Origin: Pontibacter fetidus
Lineage (GTDB): Bacteria; Bacteroidota; Bacteroidia; Cytophagales; Hymenobacteraceae
Direction: 5' to 3'
Length of the DNA stretch: 64,000 nt
Assembly: GCF_010119545.1 (NCBI RefSeq)
Contig: NZ_JAAEAA010000004.1
Span: 186,001-250,000, forward strand
The notes beneath the pieces are model-generated. The model saw only the letters and a program-made list of their open reading frames with translations. It made no database searches and was not told where the DNA came from. Position numbers and translations under genes: made by a program. Shown here one piece after another: positions 52,155 through 60,614 of this stretch (positions are counted from its first letter, which is position 1; every line of letters begins with the position of its first letter).

Positions 52155-52208
52155 CATTTATCAAATCCTGCATATCCTTTCCAATCCTGTAAGTCCTGAT
52201 TCTAACAA
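52155..52208 (-). repeat. AATCCTG-type dispersed repeat, copy 5
   Basis: AAATCCTGCATATCC, CCAATCCTG, TAAGTCCTG, then ATTCTAACAAAA. It is preceded at 52099-52126 by a TAGAGACGC...CTTTGCGTCTT word, also seen in reverse near 27575-27604. Confidence 0.6.
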
Positions 52209-52212
52209 AAAC

Positions 52213-52250
52213 AAAAACGGCCTGCAACTATAGCTGCAGGCCGTTTTTTT
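52213..52250. terminator. Bidirectional terminator between the membrane protein and rho
   Basis: A perfect 14-bp stem, AAAAACGGCCTGCA (52213-52226) with TGCAGGCCGTTTTT (52235-52248), has loop ACTATAGC, flanked by A and T tracts. The genes are convergent. Confidence 0.9.
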
Positions 52251-52272
52251 ATAATTGATGCCAAACTATAGT

Positions 52273-54078
52273 TTAACCGTTCATCGAGATCAGGAATTCT
52301 TCGTTGCTCTTTGTGCCAACCATTCTGTCTTTCAGGAACTCCATCGCTTCTACAGAGTTCATATCTGACATAAACTTGCGCAGTATCCAGATACGGTTCA
52401 GCTCGTCTCTGTCCATCAGCAGGTCCTCGCGGCGTGTACCCGAAGCAGGAACGTCGATAGCAGGGTAAATTCTTCTGTTGGCCAGTTTACGATCCAACTG
52501 AAGTTCCATGTTACCGGTACCTTTAAATTCTTCGAAGATAACTTCATCCATCTTAGAACCTGTGTCAATAAGTGCAGTGGCAATGATAGTAAGTGAACCA
52601 CCATTCTCAACGTTACGGGCAGCACCAAAGAAACGCTTCGGCTTGTGCAGCGCGTTGGCATCCACACCACCCGATAAAATCTTACCAGATGAAGGAACAA
52701 CCGTGTTGTAAGCACGGGCCAGACGTGTAATGGAGTCAAGAAGTATAACCACATCGTGGCCGCACTCTACCATTCGCTTCGCTTTGTCCAGTACAATGCT
52801 TGATACTTTCACGTGGCGCTCGGCAGTCTCATCAAACGTTGATGCAATAACTTCCGCTTTTACGCTACGAGCCATATCGGTTACCTCTTCCGGGCGTTCG
52901 TCAATCAGCAGGATCATTAGGTATACTTCCGGGTGATTTTCAGAAATAGCGTTGGCTATCTCTTTCAGCAACACGGTCTTACCTGTTTTAGGCTGCGCCA
53001 CAATCATACCACGCTGGCCTTTACCGATCGGGGCAAAAAGGTCCAGAATACGGGTTGATAATTGGCTTGGCTTGGTAGTTAATTTTAAGCGCTCTTCTGG
53101 GAAAAGCGGCGTAAGGTGCTGGAACGGAATACGGTCACGAATTTCTTCGGTGGTACGCCCGTTTACAGAGTCAACTTTTAAAAGGGCAAAATACTTCTCG
53201 CCTTCTTTCGGCGGACGGATCTGGCCTTTTACAGTATCACCCGTTTTCAGTCCAAATAGTTTGATCTGCGACGGCGATACATAAATATCATCCGGAGATG
53301 CCAGGTAGTTATAGTGTGTAGAACGCAGGAAACCATACCCATCCTGCATCAGCTCCAGTACACCTTCGTTTAAGATTATGCCATCAAACTCTTTAAAGAT
53401 ATTACCGCCCGCATTTGACTGCTGTTGTTGTGGGTTGTTACGACGCTGGTTGTCGTAGCGGTTATCTGGTCTGTTAGTTTGCTGGTCGCTGCGCTGTTCG
53501 CGGTTGTCCTGACGTGGCTCGCGTTCAGGGCGCTGCTCGCGGTTATCGTTGCGGTTTTCAGCACGTGGCTCACGGTTATCCATACGCTCACGTGGTTCGC
53601 GGTTTTCAGTGCGCTCCGGTCTTGGCTCTCGTGGCTGGTTCTCAGCACGTTCTGCTCTTGGCTCGCGGTTATCGGTGCGTTGCTCTGTTCCTGTTTGTTC
53701 GCGGCGTGGTTGCTGTATGCGTTCGCGTTGCTGCTGCGGTCCATGGTCTTTGGCAGGAGCTGCGGCAGGTCTTGGAGCGCGTTGCGATTGCTCAGCACGT
53801 ACTATTGGTCTTCTTTCTTCCAGGGCTGGCGCTGCAGGTTCTGCTACTTCTACTTCAGTTGTAATTTCAGGAGATGATTCGCTTGCTGGGGTAGCGCTGC
53901 CGGCGGCAGATTTGATCTTTTTTGGTAATTTTTCGGGAGGGGTGATGGCTTGCTGATCGAGGATTTTGTAGATGATGTCCTGTTTGCTCAGTTTCTTAAA
54001 GTTCTGAACGCCCAGATGCTCTGCAATTTCCTTGAGTTCTGAAAGAAGCCTATCTTTCAATTCTTCAATATTGTACAT
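52273..54078 (-). CDS. rho: Transcription termination factor Rho with long disordered insert
   Basis: The 601-residue Rho has the Rho_N SAP-like domain at 1-50 ([21 protein letters not shown]). A disordered insert of about 170 residues (55-225) is composed of repeated ENREPR/DNREQR-type units and Gln/Asn runs. The OB-type RNA-binding domain follows ([13 protein letters not shown]). The ATPase has the Walker A AQPKTGKT (361-368), [18 protein letters not shown], the Q-loop and R-loop. It is a hexameric RNA helicase ending Rho-dependent transcripts. Many Bacteroidota Rho proteins have such inserts. Its low complexity produces long false frames on the other strand. Confidence 0.96.
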   Translation of the reverse strand: MYNIEELKDRLLSELKEIAEHLGVQNFKKLSKQDIIYKILDQQAITPPEKLPKKIKSAAGSATPASESSPEITTEVEVAEPAAPALEERRPIVRAEQSQRAPRPAAAPAKDHGPQQQRERIQQPRREQTGTEQRTDNREPRAERAENQPREPRPERTENREPRERMDNREPRAENRNDNREQRPEREPRQDNREQRSDQQTNRPDNRYDNQRRNNPQQQQSNAGGNIFKEFDGIILNEGVLELMQDGYGFLRSTHYNYLASPDDIYVSPSQIKLFGLKTGDTVKGQIRPPKEGEKYFALLKVDSVNGRTTEEIRDRIPFQHLTPLFPEERLKLTTKPSQLSTRILDLFAPIGKGQRGMIVAQPKTGKTVLLKEIANAISENHPEVYLMILLIDERPEEVTDMARSVKAEVIASTFDETAERHVKVSSIVLDKAKRMVECGHDVVILLDSITRLARAYNTVVPSSGKILSGGVDANALHKPKRFFGAARNVENGGSLTIIATALIDTGSKMDEVIFEEFKGTGNMELQLDRKLANRRIYPAIDVPASGTRREDLLMDRDELNRIWILRKFMSDMNSVEAMEFLKDRMVGTKSNEEFLISMNG

Positions 54079-54331
54079 AAATGTGGTATGGTGTTAATGT
54101 AATGCCGGGAGCGTGTTGATACGCAAACGCAGCGAGAGTCTTAAATTATAAATCAGGAAACAGAATAGATTGCGTAGAAAAAGTGAGGCTCAGGAAGGGC
54201 CTTCGTAATAAATGCACTGCAATGTTATTGCAATGGCACCTAATTAACAAATATTACGCATCATTTTATGAAAAATGTTTCAGAAAAAGGGTAAAAGATT
54301 TGCGAATTGCCACGTACTACGCAAAAAAGTA

Positions 54332-54339
54332 TATTTTTG
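54332..54339 (+). promoter_or_regulatory. -7 box of serS
   Basis: TATTTTTG matches TAnnTTTG, 22 bp before the serS ATG. A TTG at 54307-54309 (22-base spacing) or TTTG at 54299-54302 is a poor -33 candidate. Confidence 0.55.
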
Positions 54340-54361
54340 TACCAATACTTAACACGCAACT

Positions 54362-55636
54362 ATGCTACAACTATCCGTTTTAAGGGAGCAGACAGACCTG
54401 GTAGTGGCAGGCCTAAACAAGAAAAACTACAAAAATGCAGCCGCTGAAGTTGCCGCTTTACTGGACCTTGACCAGCGTCGCCGCCAGGTGCAGAGCGAGC
54501 ACGACGAGTTGCAGGCCAGGGCAAACAGCATCTCTAAAGAGATCGGAATTCTGATGAAGAATGGCGAGCGCGAGAAAGCCGAATCTTATAAAACACAAAC
54601 TACTGAACTAAAGCAGCAAGCCAAAACCCTGGGTGACCAGTTAACATCACTGGAGGAAGAATTACAGGCTGCTTTATATAAGTTACCAAACCTGCCGCAC
54701 GAAAGCGTACCGGTAGGCCGTTCGGCAGAAGATAATGAAGTAGTGCTACAGCACGGCGAAATACCGGAGTTGCATGCCGGCGCGCAACCCCATTGGGAGC
54801 TTATTCAGAAATACGACATCATTGATTTTGACCTGGGCAACAAGATAACTGGTGCAGGTTTCCCGGTTTATAAAAAGCAGGGTGCCCGTTTGCAGCGCGC
54901 GCTTATCAACTTCTTTTTAGATGAAGCCCTGAAAGCCGGTTATATAGAAGTACAACCACCTATACTTGTAAACGAAGCATCGGGCTACGGTACCGGCCAG
55001 TTACCGGATAAGGATGGACAGATGTACCACGCCACCGAAGATAACTATTACCTGATACCGACTGCCGAAGTGCCGATCACAAACCTGTACCGCGATGTGA
55101 TTGTGCCGGTTGAGCAGTTGCCGATCAAGAATGCAGGCCATACGCCATGTTTCAGAAGAGAAGCTGGCTCGTGGGGCGCTGATGTGCGTGGCTTGAACCG
55201 TTTGCACCAGTTTGACAAGGTGGAGATTGTGCAGATAACGCTGCCTGAGAAGTCGTACGAAACGCTGGAAGAAATGAGCAGCTACATACAAGGGCTGTTG
55301 CAGAAACTGGAGTTACCTTACCGGGTGCTGCGCCTTTGCGGCGGCGATATGGGCTTTACCTCTGCCCTAACCTACGACATGGAAGTATACTCGACAGCGC
55401 AAGGCCGCTGGCTGGAAGTAAGCTCGTGCAGTAACTTCGAAACGTACCAGGCCAACCGCCTGAAATTGCGTTATAAAAACGATGCTGGTAAAACTCAGCT
55501 GTTGCATACGTTAAATGGTAGCGCCCTTGCCCTGCCTCGTATCGTAGCTGCCATCCTCGAGAATAACCAGACACCAGATGGTATTAACATGCCAAAAGTG
55601 CTGCACCCTTATTTAGGGTTTGAAAAGATTTCTTAG
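54362..55636 (+). CDS. serS: Seryl-tRNA synthetase
   Basis: The 424-residue class II synthetase has the N-terminal long coiled-coil arm that binds tRNA(Ser) (about 30-105: QRRRQVQSEHDELQARANSI; EEELQAALYKLPNLP). Motif 2 is TPCFRREAGSWGADVRGLNRLHQFDKVE, and motif 3 is LNGSALALPRIVAAILENNQ. It charges tRNA(Ser) with serine (and tRNA(Sec), where present). Cytoplasmic homodimer. It is divergent from rho and followed by its own terminator. Confidence 0.97.
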   Translation: MLQLSVLREQTDLVVAGLNKKNYKNAAAEVAALLDLDQRRRQVQSEHDELQARANSISKEIGILMKNGEREKAESYKTQTTELKQQAKTLGDQLTSLEEELQAALYKLPNLPHESVPVGRSAEDNEVVLQHGEIPELHAGAQPHWELIQKYDIIDFDLGNKITGAGFPVYKKQGARLQRALINFFLDEALKAGYIEVQPPILVNEASGYGTGQLPDKDGQMYHATEDNYYLIPTAEVPITNLYRDVIVPVEQLPIKNAGHTPCFRREAGSWGADVRGLNRLHQFDKVEIVQITLPEKSYETLEEMSSYIQGLLQKLELPYRVLRLCGGDMGFTSALTYDMEVYSTAQGRWLEVSSCSNFETYQANRLKLRYKNDAGKTQLLHTLNGSALALPRIVAAILENNQTPDGINMPKVLHPYLGFEKIS

Positions 55637-55683
55637 GATTTAGAAATTTAAAGTTGTGGAGAGTTGAAAATTATCTCTGCTAT

Positions 55684-55722
55684 AAAACAAAAGCCGCTGA
55701 TAATCTCAGCGGCTTTTGTTTT
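55684..55722 (+). terminator. serS terminator
   Basis: A perfect 17-bp stem, AAAACAAAAGCCGCTGA (55684-55700) with TCAGCGGCTTTTGTTTT (55706-55722), encloses the loop TAATC. Confidence 0.9.
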
Positions 55723-55875
55723 ATAGTTAGACGCCCACAGGTCTGTAAGACACTGTGAGGTCGGCCTTACTCAATTTGCTTTAGCTCTTTCGGACTTCCT
55801 AGTCCGCATCAGCTATAGTTCCGGATTAAGAAATCCGAAACAGCTCATTTTCATTTCCAACTTTTCAAATCTTAT

Positions 55876-56283
55876 TTACCCACCAAACTGCTCCTGGTAT
55901 TGCTGGTAGTAGGTCTTGAGTTTATACTTTTTAAGCTCGCCGCTTTTTACAGCTTTTATAGTTTCTTCAGCTATAGTTTGTTCTTGCAGAAGGTTCAACA
56001 GTAACTCATCACTCTCACTTAAGCCCTCTTGCAAAGTCAGTGCTTCGTAATGACACAAGAAATCGGGGTTAATGTTAAGCTTATTCTTGGTTATAGTTAC
56101 CACCTTTGCCGCTACCAGTTTCAGCAGAGCGTCTTCCACTTCTTTCAGTTCAAAGACAGTTCCGTCCACAGCATCGGCCATTAATAGCACTTCCTGCAAA
56201 GGCGCTCCGCCTTCACCGCCGGTAGCTAAAAGTAACGCTTCTAAAAAGCGCGAATCGGTTTCGTTCAACCTATAGTTCTTCAT
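55876..56283 (-). CDS. Conserved hypothetical protein, 135 aa
   Basis: The protein is helical, with no signal peptide, and should be cytoplasmic. It shows a run resembling a winged-helix: FELKEVEDALLKLVAAKVVTITKNKLNINPDF. A second helical half follows (LSESDELLLNLLQEQTIAEETI), then a basic tail KKYKLKTYYQQYQEQF. It lies 11 bp after the GT9 glycosyltransferase gene on the same strand, so the two are probably one operon. I do not recognise a named family, and the winged-helix reading is inference only. Confidence 0.62.
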   Translation of the reverse strand: MKNYRLNETDSRFLEALLLATGGEGGAPLQEVLLMADAVDGTVFELKEVEDALLKLVAAKVVTITKNKLNINPDFLCHYEALTLQEGLSESDELLLNLLQEQTIAEETIKAVKSGELKKYKLKTYYQQYQEQFGG

Positions 56284-56294
56284 CTGTTTTCTAA

Positions 56295-57308
56295 TTACTT
56301 ATTCGCAAAATCAACTATAGCCTGTTCATCAATATCGCGCATGCATTTAAAGTGGCCGAGCGGGCATTCTGATCTTCCGAACTTAGTGCACGGGCGACAA
56401 GGCAACTCCACTCCTGCTTCGTAATGTTTACTAACTTGGTAGGGCTGCACACCTAGTAGTTCCGGCACTGTACTCCCCCAGATCGTTACCAGTTCTTTAT
56501 CAAAAGCTTCGGAAATGTGTGTCAGTCCGGTATCGAACCCAATAACTTTGGCAGCCTGCTTCACCACGTATACCGATTCATTCATGTTCAGTTTTCCGCA
56601 GGCATTGTACACGTTCGCTCCGGCGGTTTCGGCTATAGTTGCGCCATTCTCTTCCACATCTTTGCCGCCCAGCAACACCACCGGTTTGTTAAGCGCGTTA
56701 CAGATGCTGATCACCTGATCATTCGGCATGCGCTTGGTAAAGTGCGTTGCTCCAATTATAAAAGCAACGTAATCCTGCTGGTGTGTTTCCGGTAGCAGTG
56801 TGCTCAAACTATAGTTGCCGGGCAGGAAATAATCAACCGGTTTCTGGTCGTTTACTACGCCTAAAAACTTTACAGCTTCCAGATAGCGGTCAACCAGGTG
56901 AGTTGGCTTTACCGTGTTCAGCTTAAACTTGAGCGCCAATATTTTGCGGATGCGCTGCTTTTTGAACGTCGAGAATTTTACGCCCAGCTTATACTTCACC
57001 AGCACCGAGCGCAGGCTGTTGTGCAGATCAATCACATAATCAAATTTCTCTGCCCGCAAATCCTGTATCGTGTCGTTCAGTTTATCTTTCAGCAGATGCA
57101 GCTTATCTACATATGGGTTATTATCAAGTATAAACCGGAAACCTGGCTTGGTCAGGTAATGAATCTCCACCCCCGGAACCTGTTGCTTCAGGCAACGGAC
57201 AACCGGCGTGGTGTAGATTATATCCCCGATAGAGCTGAACCGGATGATAAGTATTTTAAGCTTCTCTTTTTGCAATGGAGAGTTCTGTTTTATAGTTATA
57301 GTTGCCAC
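56295..57308 (-). CDS. Glycosyltransferase family 9 (heptosyltransferase-like)
   Basis: The 337-residue GT-B enzyme has the N-terminal KILIIRFSSIGDIIYTTPVVR (GT9 signature), VDYVIDLHNSLRS in the first Rossmann half, the donor-binding region GATHFTKRMPND and VVLLGGKDVEENGATIAE, and IGFDTGLTHISEAFDKELVTIWGST. The C-terminus ELPCRPCTKFGRSECPLGHF is characteristic of Bacteroidota GT9 proteins. It adds a sugar, classically ADP-heptose, to the lipopolysaccharide core at the inner face of the inner membrane. The exact donor is uncertain. It is followed by a small hypothetical gene. Confidence 0.9.
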   Translation of the reverse strand: MATITIKQNSPLQKEKLKILIIRFSSIGDIIYTTPVVRCLKQQVPGVEIHYLTKPGFRFILDNNPYVDKLHLLKDKLNDTIQDLRAEKFDYVIDLHNSLRSVLVKYKLGVKFSTFKKQRIRKILALKFKLNTVKPTHLVDRYLEAVKFLGVVNDQKPVDYFLPGNYSLSTLLPETHQQDYVAFIIGATHFTKRMPNDQVISICNALNKPVVLLGGKDVEENGATIAETAGANVYNACGKLNMNESVYVVKQAAKVIGFDTGLTHISEAFDKELVTIWGSTVPELLGVQPYQVSKHYEAGVELPCRPCTKFGRSECPLGHFKCMRDIDEQAIVDFANK

Positions 57309-57379
57309 TCCCTTCTCACAAGATTCTTCCAGAATGACAAAAAAGGTAAAAATTTATAGTTCAGCCTGATCTTATAATT

Positions 57380-57449
57380 TGTCATCTCGAACTATGTGAG
57401 AGATCTATCTCAGATTCTAAATAAATTTCTCGCTGCTCTCGAAATGACA
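57380..57449. repeat. 70-bp inverted element with composite-repeat ends
   Basis: Left arm TGTCATCTCGAACTATGTGA then GAGAT; right arm ATTTCTCGCTGCTCTCGAAA then TGACA. The arms are inverted relative to each other and match the TGTCATTTCGA...GAGAAAT ends of composite element B, but without its central blocks. Confidence 0.6.
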
Positions 57450-57462
57450 GCTAAAGTTTACC

Positions 57463-57599
57463 ATGGCGCGAGCGTATTCGCTCTTGATTTATAACAGGGC
57501 CTCTGGCCGTTTTTATTTAAGTCTGCAGCCTTAATTTTTACATCAAATGGGCGGGACGCCCAACTATAGTTCGACACGAGCGAAGACGCTCGCGCCATA
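57463..57599. repeat. 137-bp inverted repeat bounded by ATGGCGCGAGCG
   Basis: ATGGCGCGAGCG...TTCGCT on the left and AGCGAA-GA-CGCTCGCGCCAT on the right pair over about 18 bases with one bulge. The interior holds AGGGCCTCTGGCC and GGGCGGGACGCCC hairpins. It shares the ATGGCGCGAGCG word with 49484. Confidence 0.65.
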
Positions 57600-57611
57600 T
57601 TTAATCAGCAA

Positions 57612-59312
57612 TTAAATCCCCGCCTTCCGCTTATTAAAGTAAGCTTCTACTTCCTCTACTGGCTTGGCATTAAAGGTCATTTCTTTGGTTAGTCCGCCTT
57701 TTCGACCTACCAGCACGCCGTACTTCATGTCGTCGTAGCCACTGGTGTGGTGGGCGTCGGGGTTTATGCTGAGCATTACGCCCTTTTCTAAGGCATACTG
57801 CACGTGTCGCCAGTCCAGGTCTAAGCGCCAAGGGTTGGCGTTTATCTCGATGATGACGTTGTTGGCAGCGCAGGCATCTATCACCATTTTATGATTGATC
57901 GGGTAGCCTTCGCGGCGCAGCAATAGCCTGCCGGTCGGGTGGCCGAGCATGGTGGTGTAAGGGTTTTCAATGGCTGTGATCAGGCGCTGTGTAGCTTTTT
58001 TCTCATCCATATTCAATACGCTGTGAATGCTGGCAACTATAAAGTCGAAGGTTTTCAGAATGTCTTCTTCATAGTCCAAAGAGCCGTCAGTCAGGATATC
58101 CGATTCTATACCTTTGAAAATCTTGAAAGGAGCCAGTTTCTGGTTCATCTCATCTATCTCTTTTTGCTGGCGCAGCACATCGCCTTCGCGCAGGCCGCCT
58201 GCATACGATGCTGTTTTGCTGTGATCCGAAATACCTAAATACTGGTAGCCCATATCGCGGCAGAAAGTAGCCATTTGCTCTAAAGTATGCGCGCCATCGG
58301 AGTAAGTGCTGTGGTTGTGCAGGATGCCTTTCAGGTCAGATAGCTCGAGCAGTTTTGGTAGTTTGTTATCCATGGCCAGTTGCAGCTCATTAGTACCTTC
58401 GCGCAGCTCCGGAACGATGTAGGCCATACCAGCTGCATGGTACACATCCTCTTCGGTTTTATGGTTCTCTTCGCGCAGCACATTCAGCATGGTTTTACCG
58501 GCTGCAAAAACCTGTGTTAAGTGTGGTTCAGAAGCTGATCTTAAAACGACTTCGTTGGCAAAGCAGGCATCATCCACCAATCTGATTTCGGTAGCCATGC
58601 CATTTAAACTATAGTTACCGCGCCAGATGCGTGGACCAGAGTTACGCACATCCTGTTCCAGCACATCAATCTTACTAAGTTTTTCACAGGCATCTTTATA
58701 CTTATCAGTAGCCACTACAAACTGCAGGCTTTCTACAATTTCCATGCGGCGGCGCACATCACCTACTACTTCTATTTTGGCATCTGGCAGGGCTTGTTTT
58801 ATAGTTTGTAACAGTTCTTCGGCACTTGGTTCGGCTTCGGCATATAACAACTTACCACGATTTTGTTGGGTAAAGAGCAGCGCCTGTTTTATGTTTTCCT
58901 GGGTTTTAGCGCCAAAGCCTTTCAGTTTGCTCAGTTTGTCCTGCTCGCAGGCCTCCAGCAATTCTTCCACGGTTTCAGTGCCCAGTTCTTTCCAGATGGT
59001 ACGCACCTTTTTAGGGCCAATGCCTTTTATGCGCAGCATCTCTACCACACCCGGCGGGGTGGCGGCCAGCATCTGGTCCAGTTCCTCGAACGAGCCGGTC
59101 TGGTTTATTTCGATTATTTTGGCAGCAATCCCTTTGCCAACTCCCTGTATACTTTCCAGGGTAGCCTGGCTCATGCCTGCCAAAGGTTCTTCCACTAATT
59201 CCAGCGTGGCGGCGCCATTTACGTAAGAGCGAATTTTGAACGGGTTCTCATCGTGCAGCTCCATCAGCTCGGCAGCCAGCTTAAACAGTCGTATGATCTT
59301 TTTATTTTCCAC
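57612..59312 (-). CDS. PolX-like protein with degenerate polymerase domain and intact PHP domain
   Basis: The 566-residue protein begins with helix-hairpin-helix elements (LESIQGVGKGIAAKI; MLRIKGIGPKKVRTIWKELG). It continues with a pol-beta-like palm and a C-terminal PHP phosphoesterase. The palm motif reads EVVGDVRRRMEIVESLQFVV (181-200); PolX polymerases have a GS then a D-x-D catalytic pair in that place. The PHP metal ligands look complete: LHNHSTYSDG (H332, H334), GISDHS, KGIESDIL, ASIHS, LGHPTGR and INPDAHH. It should therefore act as a DNA-repair 3'-5' exonuclease or phosphoesterase rather than a polymerase; that reading is inference. Confidence 0.82.
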   Translation of the reverse strand: MENKKIIRLFKLAAELMELHDENPFKIRSYVNGAATLELVEEPLAGMSQATLESIQGVGKGIAAKIIEINQTGSFEELDQMLAATPPGVVEMLRIKGIGPKKVRTIWKELGTETVEELLEACEQDKLSKLKGFGAKTQENIKQALLFTQQNRGKLLYAEAEPSAEELLQTIKQALPDAKIEVVGDVRRRMEIVESLQFVVATDKYKDACEKLSKIDVLEQDVRNSGPRIWRGNYSLNGMATEIRLVDDACFANEVVLRSASEPHLTQVFAAGKTMLNVLREENHKTEEDVYHAAGMAYIVPELREGTNELQLAMDNKLPKLLELSDLKGILHNHSTYSDGAHTLEQMATFCRDMGYQYLGISDHSKTASYAGGLREGDVLRQQKEIDEMNQKLAPFKIFKGIESDILTDGSLDYEEDILKTFDFIVASIHSVLNMDEKKATQRLITAIENPYTTMLGHPTGRLLLRREGYPINHKMVIDACAANNVIIEINANPWRLDLDWRHVQYALEKGVMLSINPDAHHTSGYDDMKYGVLVGRKGGLTKEMTFNAKPVEEVEAYFNKRKAGI

Positions 59313-59454
59313 GGCGCTATATCGTATAGTTACAAAGATAGGAAAACCGACCGAACCATAGTTGCTGGTGTTTTATATTCATTCGCTTCTATATAAAGGC
59401 AGAAATCCCTATCTTGGCTTACAAAATATGCTGCTGTTGCAGCGTTCTATACTT

Positions 59455-59868
59455 ATGAAATACGCTTCGCTGCTTTGTTTGGTGTGCCTGTTGCTACTGG
59501 CCAATACCTGTAAAAGACCCAGTAAACTGGAAACCCAGTTAGTTGGCAAAACCTGGCTACACGCTTTTGAAGAGGACCAGGAAGACATTACCACATATCG
59601 CCCCAACACCTACGATTTTGCTCCATCGCGGGGTCGCACAGGCTTTATGCTGGAGAAAGGCGGTATCCTGAAAAATTATGCCATTGCCCCTGCCGACGGA
59701 CTGGAAGAACAAGCCGGCACCTGGCAGTTTACCGATAATGACAAGATACTGGTAACTATAAAGCCGGAAGGCCAACCGCAACAGCAATACATTATAGAGG
59801 TGGTGTCGCTGGAGAATGATGTGCTGAAAGTGAAACGCGAAGAAGTAACTGAAAACCCGATAAAATAA
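59455..59868 (+). CDS. Small lipocalin-like lipoprotein
   Basis: I chose ATG 59455 (MKYASLLCLVCLLLLANTC) because it gives a clean lipoprotein signal peptide with the lipobox Cys at residue 19; a longer frame from 59362 would bury it. The remaining 118 residues are beta-rich, with LVGKTWLHAFEEDQEDITTY, TYDFAPSRGRTGFMLEKGG and AGTWQFTDNDKILVTIKPEG, resembling lipocalin-like stress-domain lipoproteins. Envelope-located; ligand unknown. It is directly followed by a 64-residue membrane protein gene. Confidence 0.7.
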   Translation: MKYASLLCLVCLLLLANTCKRPSKLETQLVGKTWLHAFEEDQEDITTYRPNTYDFAPSRGRTGFMLEKGGILKNYAIAPADGLEEQAGTWQFTDNDKILVTIKPEGQPQQQYIIEVVSLENDVLKVKREEVTENPIK

Positions 59869-59869
59869 C

Positions 59870-60064
59870 ATGTTCAGTTACCGAAACCTGAGCGCCCGAA
59901 CCCGCGCCATCATCTTATTCTCGTTGTTGGGTGTGCTGGCTATACTTATAGTTGCCGAGCCCAAAGGCGACTTCTTCAACTTCCTGAAAGGCTTCCTGAA
60001 TGGCGTCCTGATCGTGATGTTTCTTGGCGAGGTTGGCTTATACTTTATGGGCCGGAAGAAGTGA
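59870..60064 (+). CDS. Small membrane protein, 64 aa
   Basis: The ATG lies one base after the stop of the lipocalin-like gene, so translation is probably coupled. It has two hydrophobic helices (TRAIILFSLLGVLAILIVAE and FLNGVLIVMFLGEVGLYFMG) joined by a KGDFFNFLKG loop, ending in a basic RKK. It should lie in the inner membrane. No family is recognised; the tight spacing is the main support for reality. Confidence 0.65.
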   Translation: MFSYRNLSARTRAIILFSLLGVLAILIVAEPKGDFFNFLKGFLNGVLIVMFLGEVGLYFMGRKK

Positions 60065-60090
60065 GATTTATACTTTAAAATAATCTACAA

Positions 60091-60540
60091 ATGAATAAAA
60101 TATTCACACTTATTATCATACTTGGCCTAACAATTAGTATAACTAAAGCACAAGGAATTGATGCTTTAAAACTTAGCGAGACAGAACTTCCTGCAAACTA
60201 TAAAATTGCTGATAAGCTTTATTGTAAATCGATACAAGTAGCAACTCTTTATAATAGTCCTCAAACTTATAGCTTCCTTTTAGGGAATATGGTTGAAAAG
60301 AGCTTTCAGAGTTTTGAAAGCGAGAATGAAAAGGGTTCTGTTATGTTTATTACTTTTGATAAAGATGTATCAGAAAGTGATTCATTTATTGAAGGTTTAA
60401 TTTGGGGTAGCTCAGGAAAACCGACTAAAGCACATCCGGAAGAATTCTTGGCTAAAGGGAATACACTTGTCATCTGGAGCTTTGAAAGAAAAAGTCCAAT
60501 CAAAGATCTTTCGAAAGATAAAGTAACAAAGAACTTATAG
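60091..60540 (+). CDS. Secreted hypothetical protein, AT-rich gene
   Basis: The 149-residue product has a signal peptide (MNKIFTLIIILGLTISITKAQ) and a mature part with LPANYKIADKLYCKSIQV, EKGSVMFITFDKD and HPEEFLAKGNTLVIWSF. No known domain is visible. The gene is clearly AT-richer than those on either side and uses A/T-ending codons. That sets it apart from the local codon style and suggests recent acquisition, as for 3629-4771. It is 26 bp after the small membrane gene. Confidence 0.62.
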   Translation: MNKIFTLIIILGLTISITKAQGIDALKLSETELPANYKIADKLYCKSIQVATLYNSPQTYSFLLGNMVEKSFQSFESENEKGSVMFITFDKDVSESDSFIEGLIWGSSGKPTKAHPEEFLAKGNTLVIWSFERKSPIKDLSKDKVTKNL

Positions 60541-60614
60541 TTTTCGAGCATTTATATATCAAGTCAAAAGCTTGCAACAACAATCAACAACACTTTTACA
60601 CTTACAAAAATCAA

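Larger units (their letters stand above)
57309..57611. other. Gene-free 303-bp spacer with two inverted repeats
   Basis: It contains the small inverted element at 57380-57449, matching the ends of the composite repeats, and a larger one bounded by ATGGCGCGAGCG (57463) and its complement ending at 57599, with an AACTATAGTT palindrome between them (57563-57572). No gene is credible on either strand. Confidence 0.6.

Noticed and set aside
53425-53956. Several long open frames on the plus strand opposite rho
   Set aside because: They exist because the Arg/Asn/Glu-rich repeat of Rho gives stop-free complementary frames. Their translations are Trp/Leu/Val-rich low-complexity strings with no start context.
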